The notes under the pieces were generated by a model, which saw only the letters and a list, made by a program, of their open reading frames with translations, searched no databases and was not told where the DNA came from. Shown here in pieces: positions 23,555 through 32,084 of a stretch of 36,856 bases of DNA (position 1 is the stretch's first letter; each line of letters starts with the position of its first letter). The stretch is taken from positions 52,917 to 89,772 of the forward strand of contig NZ_LLYB01000081.1 of assembly GCF_001440475.1 (NCBI RefSeq), written 5' to 3'. The position numbers were made by a program, and so were the translations under genes. Source of the DNA: Bradyrhizobium lablabi. GTDB taxonomy: Bacteria; Pseudomonadota; Alphaproteobacteria; Rhizobiales; Xanthobacteraceae.

Positions 23555-24745
23555 ATGTCGCGACGAAACTGTGCCATCGGCAAGGACTACGTCCAGGCCG
23601 CTTTCAAGGGCGTGCAATTCTACTGCACCGAAGCCGACGTCGAGGGCGGCCGGCGCGGCGCCGAAGGCGAGTTTCCGTTTGGCGAAGAAACCGCTTATGC
23701 CGATCTCGGTCGCAAGATCCGGGTCTACCATCTCACCGCCTGTTTCCGCGAGGACGATCACGTTTCGGATTCGCAGGCGCTGTTCATGGCCTGCGAGTCG
23801 CCAGGGCCAGGCATCCTGGTGCATCCGACCCGCGGCACCGTCATGGTGGCGTGCCGGTCAGCCAAGATCTCCGACAAGATCGAGGAGGAGGCCGGGGAGA
23901 CCTATGCCGAGCTGGAGTTCGTCGAAGCCAATTCGGTTACCGGCTTCGCTGGCGTCCTGTTCGGGATCATCTCGACCGCGCTGAACTCGACCTCGCAGAC
24001 CTCGTTCCTGCGCGACTATCATCCGACGCAGGTCTCGCAGCCCTGGCGAACCGATGTGATCAACACCGCGCAGCGGCTGGTCGACGTCACCTACAGGGCG
24101 GCGGTGCAGACCTTCACGGCGGAGTCCACGGCCCAGGACTGGCGCGACATCCTCAAGCTGGAGGAAGTCGCCACCGACGATGGGCTGGCCGCCAACGGCG
24201 TCAACGTCGACCGCGCGCTGTCCAATGGCTTCGTCACCATCGCCGAGAACATCGAAGATCCCGTCACCGAATTCCGGGTGATGCGTGCACTGGCCAATCA
24301 GGCTTCCGGTTCCTCGGTTCTCCCTGCTGGAGTTGCCATCGACGGTGAGGAGGCCGTACTGAGCCGGCACCGAGTCCTCGCCGCCATCGGCATGGCCGAG
24401 GCGGCGATGGCTCGGATTTATTCCTACGTCGATGAGGCGCTGGCGGCCATGGATGCCGTGCTTGCGGTGCTCGACGATGAGGCCAAGTCGGCCTACGCCA
24501 ACTGCGACAACGGGCTGTTCCTGGAGCTGCGCAAGTACGCCACGCAGTTCACCGAGATGATGAACAACCTGGCGTACCGGCTGCCGCCATTGATTGCCGT
24601 CGACTTCGGCGGTGGAGTGCATCCGCTTGTGGCGGCTTATGCGATCTACAACGACGCCAAGCGTCATCGTGAGCTGGAGACCCGCAACCAGGTCGACGCT
24701 AACGGCAGGTTTGCGCCGGTCGTGGTGGGTTATGCACCAACATGA
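23555..24745 (+). CDS. Mu gpN-like DNA circulation / tail hub protein
   Basis: The 396-residue product matches the DNA_circ_N family of Mu gpN: an N-terminal GRRGAEGEFPFGEETAYADL segment (usually 'R.v.h.fP.r...ve.lG'), DHVSDSQALFMACESPGPGI with the typical LVHPTRGTVMV, then SAKISDKIEEEAGETYAELE. The C-terminal half is helical. In Mu this protein is part of the tail hub and was named for DNA circularisation. It lies directly after the tape measure; its stop overlaps the hub gene in ATGA. Confidence 0.88.
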   Translation: MSRRNCAIGKDYVQAAFKGVQFYCTEADVEGGRRGAEGEFPFGEETAYADLGRKIRVYHLTACFREDDHVSDSQALFMACESPGPGILVHPTRGTVMVACRSAKISDKIEEEAGETYAELEFVEANSVTGFAGVLFGIISTALNSTSQTSFLRDYHPTQVSQPWRTDVINTAQRLVDVTYRAAVQTFTAESTAQDWRDILKLEEVATDDGLAANGVNVDRALSNGFVTIAENIEDPVTEFRVMRALANQASGSSVLPAGVAIDGEEAVLSRHRVLAAIGMAEAAMARIYSYVDEALAAMDAVLAVLDDEAKSAYANCDNGLFLELRKYATQFTEMMNNLAYRLPPLIAVDFGGGVHPLVAAYAIYNDAKRHRELETRNQVDANGRFAPVVVGYAPT

Positions 24746-26070
24746 AGCCGGTTGTCATTATCGTCGGTGGTTCAGCGCTGGAGAACTGGACCGAAATGAC
24801 CTTGCAGCGAAGCAAGGATGAGCTGACCGGATCTCTCACAGTTTCGATCTTTGCCGGCGCCATGCCGCCGACACCGATCAACCGGTCGGCGATGGCGGGT
24901 GCCCAGATCCAGGTCTACATCGCCGGTCAGCTGGCGTTCACCGGCACGGTCGACAAGCGCACGGGGACCGGGGACAAGAAAGGCAAGGAAGGTACCGACG
25001 ACAATCAGGAGACTCACGGCGAGTCTTCGATGTCGGTGTCGATTGGACCGAATGAATACACCGTCAAGCTGACGGCGCGCGGCAAGACCAAGCGACTGAT
25101 CGATTCATCGCATCAGCACCCCACGACGAACATGCTCAAGCCAACCACCAAGAAGGTGGTCGAGAAGCTGATCGAGCCATGGAAGACGCAGCTCGAATGG
25201 AAGGGGGAGGACATCAAGCTGGATAAGGTGCGTTTCCGCGATGGCGCACGTGTCGTGGACGAGCTTCACCGGGTCGCGATGGAGAACTGCTACTTTATGT
25301 ATGAGACCCGCGATGGGAAGCTGCGAGTTACTGACGGTGTTGGTTCTGATTCTGGCGGCGGCGGCGATCCTCTCATACTGGGGCAGAACATTCTGAGTTT
25401 TTCGGCCGAGCAGTCCGAGGACGAAGCCAAGTCGAAGATCAAGGTCAAGGGCCAACGCACCGAGAAAGACAAATGGGGCGAGGAGGCGCTGCTGAAGACC
25501 TTCAAGGAGGTGAAGGACTCCTGGGTCAAGGATTTTGTACCGCTGACGGTCCAGCACTACGGCGATGCCGATGATAAGACGCTTGAACGTCGGGCTCGGT
25601 TCGAAGCCAACAAGCACAGCGCCGAAAGTAAGAAGATCACCATTGAGGTGTTCCACGTTCAGACGCCGTCGGGGCAGCCGTGGGACATCGGCAATACGCA
25701 TTATGTCGAGGTGCCGCCGGAAGGCATCTTTGACGTGTTCGAGTGCACCGAACTGACCTACACGGTCGACGCCGACAAGACGCTGAAGACAACGCTGGTG
25801 TTGTCGCCGCCGCCATCGGGCGGGGCCGGCGTAGGCGGTGGCGGGTTCGGTCTCGGCAGCCTGCCGATGACCATGGGTAACGCCAGGCGCAGCCAGGCCA
25901 AAGTCACCCTTACCGCGGGCGAGTACCCGGCACCGTGGTCGCCGCCGATGCTGGCGGAGCTGCCGCTGATGACGCTGGTCGAGGCCTTGGCCAAGCCGCA
26001 GCCCGAGGAAGACAAGAAAGAAAAGTCGCCGCCGATGACCCTGCCACCCTGGTTCGGAGAAATCGTATGA
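24742..26070 (+). CDS. Mu gpP-like baseplate hub protein
   Basis: A 442-residue protein in ATGA overlap with the genes on both sides. Family signs are an early SALENWTEMTLQRSKDELTG segment, INRSAMAGAQIQVYIAGQLA with GTVDKR, and YTVKLTARGKTKRLIDSS, as in Mu gpP/P2 gpD hub proteins. A Lys-rich insert (GTGDKKGKEGTDDNQETHG) sits at residues 75-95. The C-terminal 75 residues are Gly/Pro-rich and look disordered. The hub links the tube to the spike. Confidence 0.85.
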   Translation: MKPVVIIVGGSALENWTEMTLQRSKDELTGSLTVSIFAGAMPPTPINRSAMAGAQIQVYIAGQLAFTGTVDKRTGTGDKKGKEGTDDNQETHGESSMSVSIGPNEYTVKLTARGKTKRLIDSSHQHPTTNMLKPTTKKVVEKLIEPWKTQLEWKGEDIKLDKVRFRDGARVVDELHRVAMENCYFMYETRDGKLRVTDGVGSDSGGGGDPLILGQNILSFSAEQSEDEAKSKIKVKGQRTEKDKWGEEALLKTFKEVKDSWVKDFVPLTVQHYGDADDKTLERRARFEANKHSAESKKITIEVFHVQTPSGQPWDIGNTHYVEVPPEGIFDVFECTELTYTVDADKTLKTTLVLSPPPSGGAGVGGGGFGLGSLPMTMGNARRSQAKVTLTAGEYPAPWSPPMLAELPLMTLVEALAKPQPEEDKKEKSPPMTLPPWFGEIV

Positions 26071-26669
26071 GCTACACGCGCTTTCGCGAGCGATCCCGTG
26101 ACGTGCAAGACGGCCTGGAGCGCCATGTCTGGGGCAAGCAGAAATACACGGGCAAAGGCTCGATCATCAAGGTGCGCGGGACCGACACCGAGGACCAGGA
26201 AGCTGCGGTTCTCGTCATTGGCGGCGTGTCGTTCAACGTCAAGGAGAAGTTCAACACTGAGGTGATGCTGCTGGCGTCATCATCCGACACCAATCTCAAG
26301 ATGGCGCTTCTGACCATCCCAAAGGACAAGCAGCGACGCTGGATGGAGGGTGACGGCGGCGTGCAGCACCCGACCGATGGCGATTTTGCGCTCGATTTCT
26401 CCGACAAGCTCGCACACCTGACCAAGAACAAGTTCGGTGTCGGCGAGGATGGTGAGTTCGAAGTCCGCGGCAAGGAGGGCTATTTCCGCGTCAAGAAACT
26501 GATTGTCGACGGCGAACTGATCGTCAACACGCGTGTCAAGACGCCGGAAGTGGTATCGGGCAGCGAGAAGCCGCCGAAGTTCGAGGGCAACAAGCAAGCC
26601 GAGATCGAGAAGGACGATGAGGGCGGCGCCGGTGGCGCTGGTACCGCGCAGCTCACCATGGATTTCTGA
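26067..26669 (+). CDS. Mu gp45-like baseplate spike protein
   Basis: Start at 26067 in an ATGA overlap. The 200-residue product has a beta N-terminus followed by the spike pattern: GTDTEDQEAAVLVIGGVSFN, NTEVMLLASSSDTNLKMALL with PKDKQRRW, and HPTDGDFALDF. Mu gp45 is the membrane-piercing spike. The C-terminus here is Lys/Glu/Gly-rich rather than the iron-binding tip HxH motif of some spikes. No Cys occur, in contrast with neighbours. Confidence 0.8.
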   Translation: MSYTRFRERSRDVQDGLERHVWGKQKYTGKGSIIKVRGTDTEDQEAAVLVIGGVSFNVKEKFNTEVMLLASSSDTNLKMALLTIPKDKQRRWMEGDGGVQHPTDGDFALDFSDKLAHLTKNKFGVGEDGEFEVRGKEGYFRVKKLIVDGELIVNTRVKTPEVVSGSEKPPKFEGNKQAEIEKDDEGGAGGAGTAQLTMDF

Positions 26670-26671
26670 CC

Positions 26672-27223
26672 ATGGCGGTCAGCGATCCCTGCCTTGATCA
26701 GAACGCCGGTCGGCGCCGGATCTTCTGGACTACGCGTGCCAGCGCATGCGGCAGCTATGTCATGTGCGGCGTCGAATGTGAGATTCGCGGTCTCGAATAC
26801 CAGGAAGTCGAGGAGCCGGAAGGCGGGCGCACGATCCGGAATGACGAGTGGCTTCGCGGCCTGATCCTGAACATTCTCAACACACGGGCGCGGACCGACC
26901 TGCGTTGCCCGACGCCGGCAGCGGTGTATGGTCACTGGTCGGAATCCTTCCGCAAGGACGGACTCTACATTGGATCTCGGGTGTGGAACGTGGCGGCCAA
27001 GCCTTACGTGCGGGTCGCTGACGCAGTCAAGGCGATCAAGGCCGCCGTCGTTGCCGACATGGCGAAGCTGACGGTCATGAATCTGGCCGATAGCGTTGAA
27101 GTGGAGGCCGATTATCGCGGGCGCAATCGAGTTGATGTCGTCATCACCGCGGTCACGCGAAAGGCCAGTCACGTTCTCAACCTGTCCGGCACCTATTCCT
27201 CAGATAGCTGGGTCTGGCAGTGA
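26672..27223 (+). CDS. Mu gp46-like baseplate protein
   Basis: The 183-residue product fits the phage GP46 family: a conserved-looking GRTIRNDEWLRGLILNILNT near the middle followed by AVYGHWSESFRKDGLYIGSR and a C-terminal beta segment RNRVDVVITAVTRKAS. The N-terminus carries four Cys (CLDQNAG, ACGSYVMCGVEC). It forms part of the baseplate wedge and lies between spike and gp47, as in Mu. Confidence 0.82.
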   Translation: MAVSDPCLDQNAGRRRIFWTTRASACGSYVMCGVECEIRGLEYQEVEEPEGGRTIRNDEWLRGLILNILNTRARTDLRCPTPAAVYGHWSESFRKDGLYIGSRVWNVAAKPYVRVADAVKAIKAAVVADMAKLTVMNLADSVEVEADYRGRNRVDVVITAVTRKASHVLNLSGTYSSDSWVWQ

Positions 27224-27235
27224 CGGGTTGATTCA

Positions 27236-28450
27236 ATGTCATGCATCATCTTGCGACCAGATCCGAAGGCGCTGTTTGATCAGCTGCAGTCGATGTTTTC
27301 GTCGACCGTACTCGGCGGCGGGGTTGTGGTTCCCGAGTCGAATGAATGGTACGTCCTGGCAAACGACTACGCGATGGCCGAGCAGTTCTATGCCATCGCC
27401 GACCAGATGTGGCGGGAGGCGGATCCGGCGCTCGCCTGCTGCGACAATCTCTACAAGATGGCGGCGCAGCATGGGGTCTTTCCGCGGCCGGCGTCGCATG
27501 CGGAGGGCTATGCCAAGCTGACGGGAACGCCGGGCACTCCGGTGCCGTCGTCGCTGGAGATCTCGACCAGCCAAGGCATCTATGTGTCGGTCGGGACCGT
27601 GCCGCTGACGATCCCGGATTCAGGCGAGATCATCATTCGGGTCCGCGCGCTGACTCCCGGACCGGAATTCAATTCTGCCGGCACGGTCACGACGGGCACG
27701 CTGACGACATCCGCGCCGGGCATCAGCGACGATGTCGAGATCTGTGGCCGGCAGTTCTGCGGCGGCGCGGCGGCTGAGACCTGCGAACAGTTTCGCAAGC
27801 GCTACCTGGAGCGACTGGCCTACCAGCCGCGAGCAACGATGGCCTGGATCAAGCAGAAGCTGCTGGAGTTTCCGTGCGCGACCCGCGTCTGCGTTCGTGA
27901 GGGCGCCTGCTGCCGCTGCACGCCGGAATGCACCGACTGCGCCGATTGCGGCTGCAAGAACTGCGGCACCAGGATGGAGTTCTACGTGCTGTTCAATCGC
28001 GTGTTTCCGTGCGGGATCCCGCCGCAGAACGTCGTCGCCGATATCCAGACCTGGCTGTTCGGTGAGCATCAAGGTTACGGCGAGGGTCAAGTCGAAATGG
28101 GCGTGTGCGGGCAGATCTACGCGCCCAAGCCGCTGATGGTGAATGTCTATATCGATATCGTCGGCTGCCCATCATCCTCGCAGAAGCAGATCATCAGCGA
28201 TCAGGTGCGGGCGTTGTTCGAGCGGATCTGTCCGTCGGTGCCGCTCCGAACGCGGCAAGTCGAACTGATCGTATCGTCCGTCGTCGGGGCAGAGGTCAAC
28301 GTCGCTGTACGGTTTGAAGTGCTGCCACCGGTCGACAACAGCATGGTGTTTCAAGCGGCATGCGGCGACCTTGAACCGGAATGCGATTACTTGCCGTGCT
28401 TGAACACGATTTCGTTCACCGGGCCTGACATCAGGGGTGCGCAGTGCTGA
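27236..28450 (+). CDS. Baseplate J-like protein (Mu gp47) with Cys-rich insert
   Basis: The 404-residue gene follows gp46 in Mu order. It has the baseplate J pattern: an early YAIADQMWREADPAL helix and CDNLYKMAAQHGVFPRPASH, the beta domain LEISTSQGIYVSVGTVPLTI and IIIRVRALTPGPEFNSAG, and RYLERLAYQPRATMAWIKQK. Between ATRV and MEFYVLFN is an insert of 30 residues (214-243) with 10 Cys, like CCRCTPECTDCADCGCKNCG. Its spacing could bind metals or form several disulfides. The whole protein holds 24 Cys. Confidence 0.85.
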   Translation: MSCIILRPDPKALFDQLQSMFSSTVLGGGVVVPESNEWYVLANDYAMAEQFYAIADQMWREADPALACCDNLYKMAAQHGVFPRPASHAEGYAKLTGTPGTPVPSSLEISTSQGIYVSVGTVPLTIPDSGEIIIRVRALTPGPEFNSAGTVTTGTLTTSAPGISDDVEICGRQFCGGAAAETCEQFRKRYLERLAYQPRATMAWIKQKLLEFPCATRVCVREGACCRCTPECTDCADCGCKNCGTRMEFYVLFNRVFPCGIPPQNVVADIQTWLFGEHQGYGEGQVEMGVCGQIYAPKPLMVNVYIDIVGCPSSSQKQIISDQVRALFERICPSVPLRTRQVELIVSSVVGAEVNVAVRFEVLPPVDNSMVFQAACGDLEPECDYLPCLNTISFTGPDIRGAQC

Positions 28451-29424
28451 GCGCCGATGGCTGTGTCGACGTCCTGGTCCCGGACGACGTCAGCTGTTGC
28501 CCGCCGCCGCTGTGCGGCAATGACCTTTGCTGCACGTTCGTGGCCTTTTTTCAGCTGCTGCCATCGGGACCGTTGTGGGATTACTGGAAACAGGCGGCGA
28601 TCAGCTATTTCCAGCGTTCTGACGACCCGGCGGAGTGTCCGCTGCTCAACGACCCGCAATGCCCGTCGCTGATCCTGCATGCGATCTATACCGTGCTCAA
28701 GCTGCGCGGCGTCGTGCACGGCGCGCTGTGGCCGGCGCTGCGCGAGAGCAATCCGTACACCGCGGTGACGACGCTGGATTATCACCTGGAGCGGCTGCAG
28801 TGGGAAAATTGCTACGCCTCACAGTGCCGCTCGATGGCGCTTGGCCCGCTGTCGCCGCTGGAGGTGATGGGCGTCTGCGGGCCGGTCTATTGTGAGCCGC
28901 CGTTTCCGCCCGAGCTGGTGGCGGCACTCAAGCGTGGTATCGCGATCTCGCTGACTCGCGCCAACATGGGCGTGATCAAGAACCTGTGCGGCATCAACTG
29001 GGTGATTGAACCGCTCGGCGCCGAGATCATGCCGATCTATGCTTCCCCGTTGCCGGATCCGTGTCCGCCGGATCCGCCGCCGGAAGGCTGTGAGCCCAAC
29101 CCGCCGGAAGACGTCGACCTGACGTGCCTGGAGACAGACTGCGATCCATTCGATTGTGAGTCGGCGAAGCAATTCTATCTCTGTCAGTCGCGCGATTGGC
29201 TGCAGGGTGTCGGCACGGGCGATGTCTGCGAAAGCAACGTACCGATCCGTGTTCCGGCGTGGTTTGAGTGGCCTTGCTACACCGACAAGGTCGCGGGCAT
29301 GCCCGACATCATCTGGCCTGGTGTGCTCGCGGCCGAGTGCATCATTCGCTCGCTGCTGCCGTGTTCTGGCGCCGGCATCACCATCACCCGCTGCTGTGAA
29401 ATCGGAGAGGAAGCCCCATCATGA
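28444..29424 (+). CDS. Mu gp48-like baseplate protein, extremely Cys-rich
   Basis: A GTG start overlaps the previous stop by 7 bases. The gp48 family is indicated by FFQLLPSGPLWDYWKQAA (the LLP.G.aW motif), HAIYTVLKLRGVVHGALWPA and TLDYHLERLQWENCY. The protein has 25 Cys in 326 residues (about 7.7%), including CCPPPLCGNDLCC near the N-terminus, CLETDCDPFDC, and an ending TRCCEIGEE. It also has a Pro/Asp-rich linker (PLPDPCPPDPPPEGCEPNPP). It completes the Mu-like baseplate cassette and is followed in ATGA overlap by the fibre genes. Confidence 0.78.
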   Translation: MLSADGCVDVLVPDDVSCCPPPLCGNDLCCTFVAFFQLLPSGPLWDYWKQAAISYFQRSDDPAECPLLNDPQCPSLILHAIYTVLKLRGVVHGALWPALRESNPYTAVTTLDYHLERLQWENCYASQCRSMALGPLSPLEVMGVCGPVYCEPPFPPELVAALKRGIAISLTRANMGVIKNLCGINWVIEPLGAEIMPIYASPLPDPCPPDPPPEGCEPNPPEDVDLTCLETDCDPFDCESAKQFYLCQSRDWLQGVGTGDVCESNVPIRVPAWFEWPCYTDKVAGMPDIIWPGVLAAECIIRSLLPCSGAGITITRCCEIGEEAPS

Positions 29425-29921
29425 GCGGCGTGTTTCCTGATGAAGTAACCGGCGGCGTCATCATCCGCGACGATCTCGGCAATCCGACTAACCCGCCTGA
29501 TGTCCAGAACGCCTACACGCCAGCCCCCGGTTTCGTGACCAGCTGCGAGATGACGGCGAGTCCGTCCAACTGCAACGGACGGATCACGCCGGCCCAGATC
29601 AACGCCATCGTCTCCGAGCTGGTCGCGTTGGCCGAGTGCCTCGATCCGGACGGTCCGTGGAATTGCACCGCCGTCACCAACCTCTGCGCCGCGTTCACGG
29701 CGTGGTCGGCGACGCATGGCGGCCTGCACGTCGGCGAGGATCCGCCGGATCCGGTGCTCAACCCGTTCTGGTACGAGAGCGACACCGGAATCCTCTACGT
29801 CTTTTTCGACGACACGTGGGTGCAGGCCAACGGCGCGGTGGCCGATCAGGTCTCGATCATCGGTACCGGCGTCGCCGGCCGGCCGCTGCAGGTCGGCGTG
29901 ATCGATAGCGGGGTGTACTGA
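29421..29921 (+). CDS. Tail-fibre-region protein with Cys module (166 aa)
   Basis: In ATGA overlap with the gp48-like gene. It contains the module ITPAQINAIVSELVALAECL followed by NCTAVTNLCAAF, which is closely matched in the tailspike gene at 32085 (NATLSELINLVNCAG, then DCTKFDNLCRAV). The C-terminus has FWYESDTGILYVFFDDTWVQ, a short W/F-rich fibre-like unit found in phage tail proteins that ends in a GRPLQVGV strand. It is probably a baseplate-fibre adaptor. The exact role is inferred from position and the shared module. Confidence 0.6.
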   Translation: MSGVFPDEVTGGVIIRDDLGNPTNPPDVQNAYTPAPGFVTSCEMTASPSNCNGRITPAQINAIVSELVALAECLDPDGPWNCTAVTNLCAAFTAWSATHGGLHVGEDPPDPVLNPFWYESDTGILYVFFDDTWVQANGAVADQVSIIGTGVAGRPLQVGVIDSGVY

Positions 29922-29922
29922 A

Positions 29923-31611
29923 ATGGCAGCGATTGACTTCCCGGCCGCACCGGCCCCCGGCGACGAGCACACCCAGAACGGCATCACCTACACGTGGACC
30001 GGCTCGGCGTGGGTGATCAACGAATTCCCGGCGCTGCCGCTGCCCGCGCCTGTCATGCAGCAGAAGCGCACCTCGACCAACAACAACCCGCCAACGGGGC
30101 TGCTGCCGGGTCAGCTCGCGGTCGAGATGGGCACGCCGCTGCGGCTGTGGGTCGGCGTGCCGACCGGCCTCGATCCTAGCGGCAAGAAGTTGCTGGCCGA
30201 TTCTGGTCTCGACCCGTATGTGAACATCACGGGCGACACGATGACCGGTGACCTTGTCATCCAGAAAGTCACGCCCGGTGTCGCCCTCGACAAACCGGCT
30301 TCCGGCTCGATGTCGGTGGTCACCGGCAAGATGGCTGGCAATCTGCGCTGGCTGGTCGCATATGGCAACGCCACGGCGGAAGCTGGCGGCAACACTGGCT
30401 CGGATTTCGAGGTCGCACGCTACACCGATGCGGGCGCTTACATCGATAGCCCGTTGGTCATCAAGCGCGACACTGGTCTCGCGGTAGTCAAGGGACCACC
30501 AACGGAAGCCGGAGGCATTGCCACCAAAGCCTACGTCGATGCGGCCGGCGTTGGCGCGGTGCCAATGTATACGCGCGGCCACGAAAACATCTTCATCAAC
30601 GGCGACATGAGCGTGTCGCAGGAACTTGGTGATCTGAGCACCGGCAACATCGTCAGCACCGGGGCCAAGTACGCCTGCGATCTGTGGTGGATCAACCAGC
30701 AAAACGCGAGTGCGGGCGTCGTGGCCGGACAGCGGTTCGGCGTGCCCTATGGCGGCCCCAGCGCGAACATTCCGCTGGCGCTCCGGATCAATTGCAATCT
30801 GGCTGGCAACTGGAACGCTACCGCGACCGATTTCATGGTCTTTCTCCAGTTCATCGAAGGCAACCGCATGGCCAAATTGAACTACGGCTCGGGTGCCCCG
30901 ATCACCAGCACCATCTCGTTCTGGGCGCGAGCATCGGTGGCCGGCACCGGCACCTTCTCGATACGCAATTCGGCGATTACCCGTTGCTTCCTGCATGACT
31001 TCACCATCGCGGCTCCGAATGTCTGGCAATACTTCTCGTTCGTGGTGCCCGGTTGCATCGATGCCGTGTGGAACATGAATGCTCTTCTCGGGGCTTATGC
31101 CGCTTGGTGCTTCGGAGCCGGAACCAACTTCAGGCATGTGACGCAGGATGCGTGGATCGACGTCTCCAGCATCGGGCAGAAGTTCGCCAGCAACGCCATC
31201 TCAAATTTCTTCGGCACCGTCAACAACACCGTCGATATCACCGGGTTGATGTGGCTGCCCGGCGATACGCCGCCGACCGCCGCGCAGAATGTGCTGATGT
31301 TCAAGGGTCCCGCGCACGAGATGCCTTTGGTGCAGCGTTATTTCCGGCAGCACAAGTGGAGCGTCGAGGGATACACCAACGGGGCTCAAACTCGCGTCAC
31401 CTGCAATCACGGCATTATCCAGATGCGACAAGCACCAACTGTCACGCGAGTGACCACCGGCACGCACGCCAACATTCGCGGCGGTGATCCGACCACCTTT
31501 GTGTCGTGCTCCGGCGTTGATGCCGCCAGCATCGTAACGAATATCGAAAGCAATGCGGCTGGCTATACGCAGGCGAATGGCTTTGTCGATAATCTGAGTG
31601 CGAGGTACTGA
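29923..31611 (+). CDS. Tail fibre / receptor-binding protein (562 aa)
   Basis: The start codon follows the previous stop by one base. The N-terminus has the fibre attachment-type unit ITYTWTGSAWVI, then VNITGDTMTGDLVIQKVTPG, the GDTMTG motif common in phage fibres, and ATKAYVDAA. The C-terminal half starts NIFINGDMSVSQELGD, like the 'NlliNGdf.i.QrG' domain of phage fibre tips, followed by a jelly-roll-like beta domain. It probably recognises the host surface. The gene after it may encode its chaperone. Confidence 0.82.
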   Translation: MAAIDFPAAPAPGDEHTQNGITYTWTGSAWVINEFPALPLPAPVMQQKRTSTNNNPPTGLLPGQLAVEMGTPLRLWVGVPTGLDPSGKKLLADSGLDPYVNITGDTMTGDLVIQKVTPGVALDKPASGSMSVVTGKMAGNLRWLVAYGNATAEAGGNTGSDFEVARYTDAGAYIDSPLVIKRDTGLAVVKGPPTEAGGIATKAYVDAAGVGAVPMYTRGHENIFINGDMSVSQELGDLSTGNIVSTGAKYACDLWWINQQNASAGVVAGQRFGVPYGGPSANIPLALRINCNLAGNWNATATDFMVFLQFIEGNRMAKLNYGSGAPITSTISFWARASVAGTGTFSIRNSAITRCFLHDFTIAAPNVWQYFSFVVPGCIDAVWNMNALLGAYAAWCFGAGTNFRHVTQDAWIDVSSIGQKFASNAISNFFGTVNNTVDITGLMWLPGDTPPTAAQNVLMFKGPAHEMPLVQRYFRQHKWSVEGYTNGAQTRVTCNHGIIQMRQAPTVTRVTTGTHANIRGGDPTTFVSCSGVDAASIVTNIESNAAGYTQANGFVDNLSARY

Positions 31612-31613
31612 GC

Positions 31614-32069
31614 ATGGCCGATTACCGCTTGCGTAACCTCAATGGTCTGGCCTACGTGCAGCATGTGCCGACCACCACCCTCATTCCACTGTTCGTGCCC
31701 GATTACGACGTGCGCGAGTTTGTGGAGTATCAGGCGTGGCTGGCGGCGGGCAATACGCCTGATCCCGACTTTCCCAGCCTCGATCCGACCGTGCCGCCCG
31801 TTCTCGACAGGCGGCAATTCTGGATGCGACTCGCCCTGATGGGCAAGATCAACGAACAGGCCGCCATGAACGCCATGGAAGGTGACATTCCCGATGTCAT
31901 CGAGACGTTCATCCTGACGCTGTCGGCCGGTGATCAGTTCATGGCCCGGATGTTTTTCAAGGGGGATCGATTCGAGCGCGTGCACGCCTTGCAGGCGCAT
32001 ACCAAAGCGGGTCTCGCGTTCAACGACGCGCAGCTCGATCAGTTCTTCCGCGATGCATTTCTTCTGTAA
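31614..32069 (+). CDS. Putative tail fibre chaperone / fibre-linked protein (151 aa)
   Basis: The gene lies 3 bases after the fibre gene. The product is alpha-helical in its second half (QFWMRLALMGKINEQAAMNA, FKGDRFERVHALQAHTKAGL) and has YQAWLAAGNTPDPDFPSLDP, a phrase I know from small proteins encoded directly after phage tail fibres. Those proteins often serve as fibre assembly chaperones. No catalytic motif. The chaperone role is inferred. Confidence 0.6.
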   Translation: MADYRLRNLNGLAYVQHVPTTTLIPLFVPDYDVREFVEYQAWLAAGNTPDPDFPSLDPTVPPVLDRRQFWMRLALMGKINEQAAMNAMEGDIPDVIETFILTLSAGDQFMARMFFKGDRFERVHALQAHTKAGLAFNDAQLDQFFRDAFLL

Positions 32070-32084
32070 GGGAGGCCGTAGGCC

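Noticed and set aside
21722..23824. 700-codon leftward open frame opposite the tape measure gene
   Set aside because: It is an antisense shadow in GC-rich DNA: Arg/Leu/Gly/His-rich composition with no family pattern, while the opposite strand encodes a clear tape measure protein.
23542..24348. 268-codon rightward frame in the gpN gene region
   Set aside because: Arg-rich frame overlapping the well-supported gpN-like gene; no family similarity.
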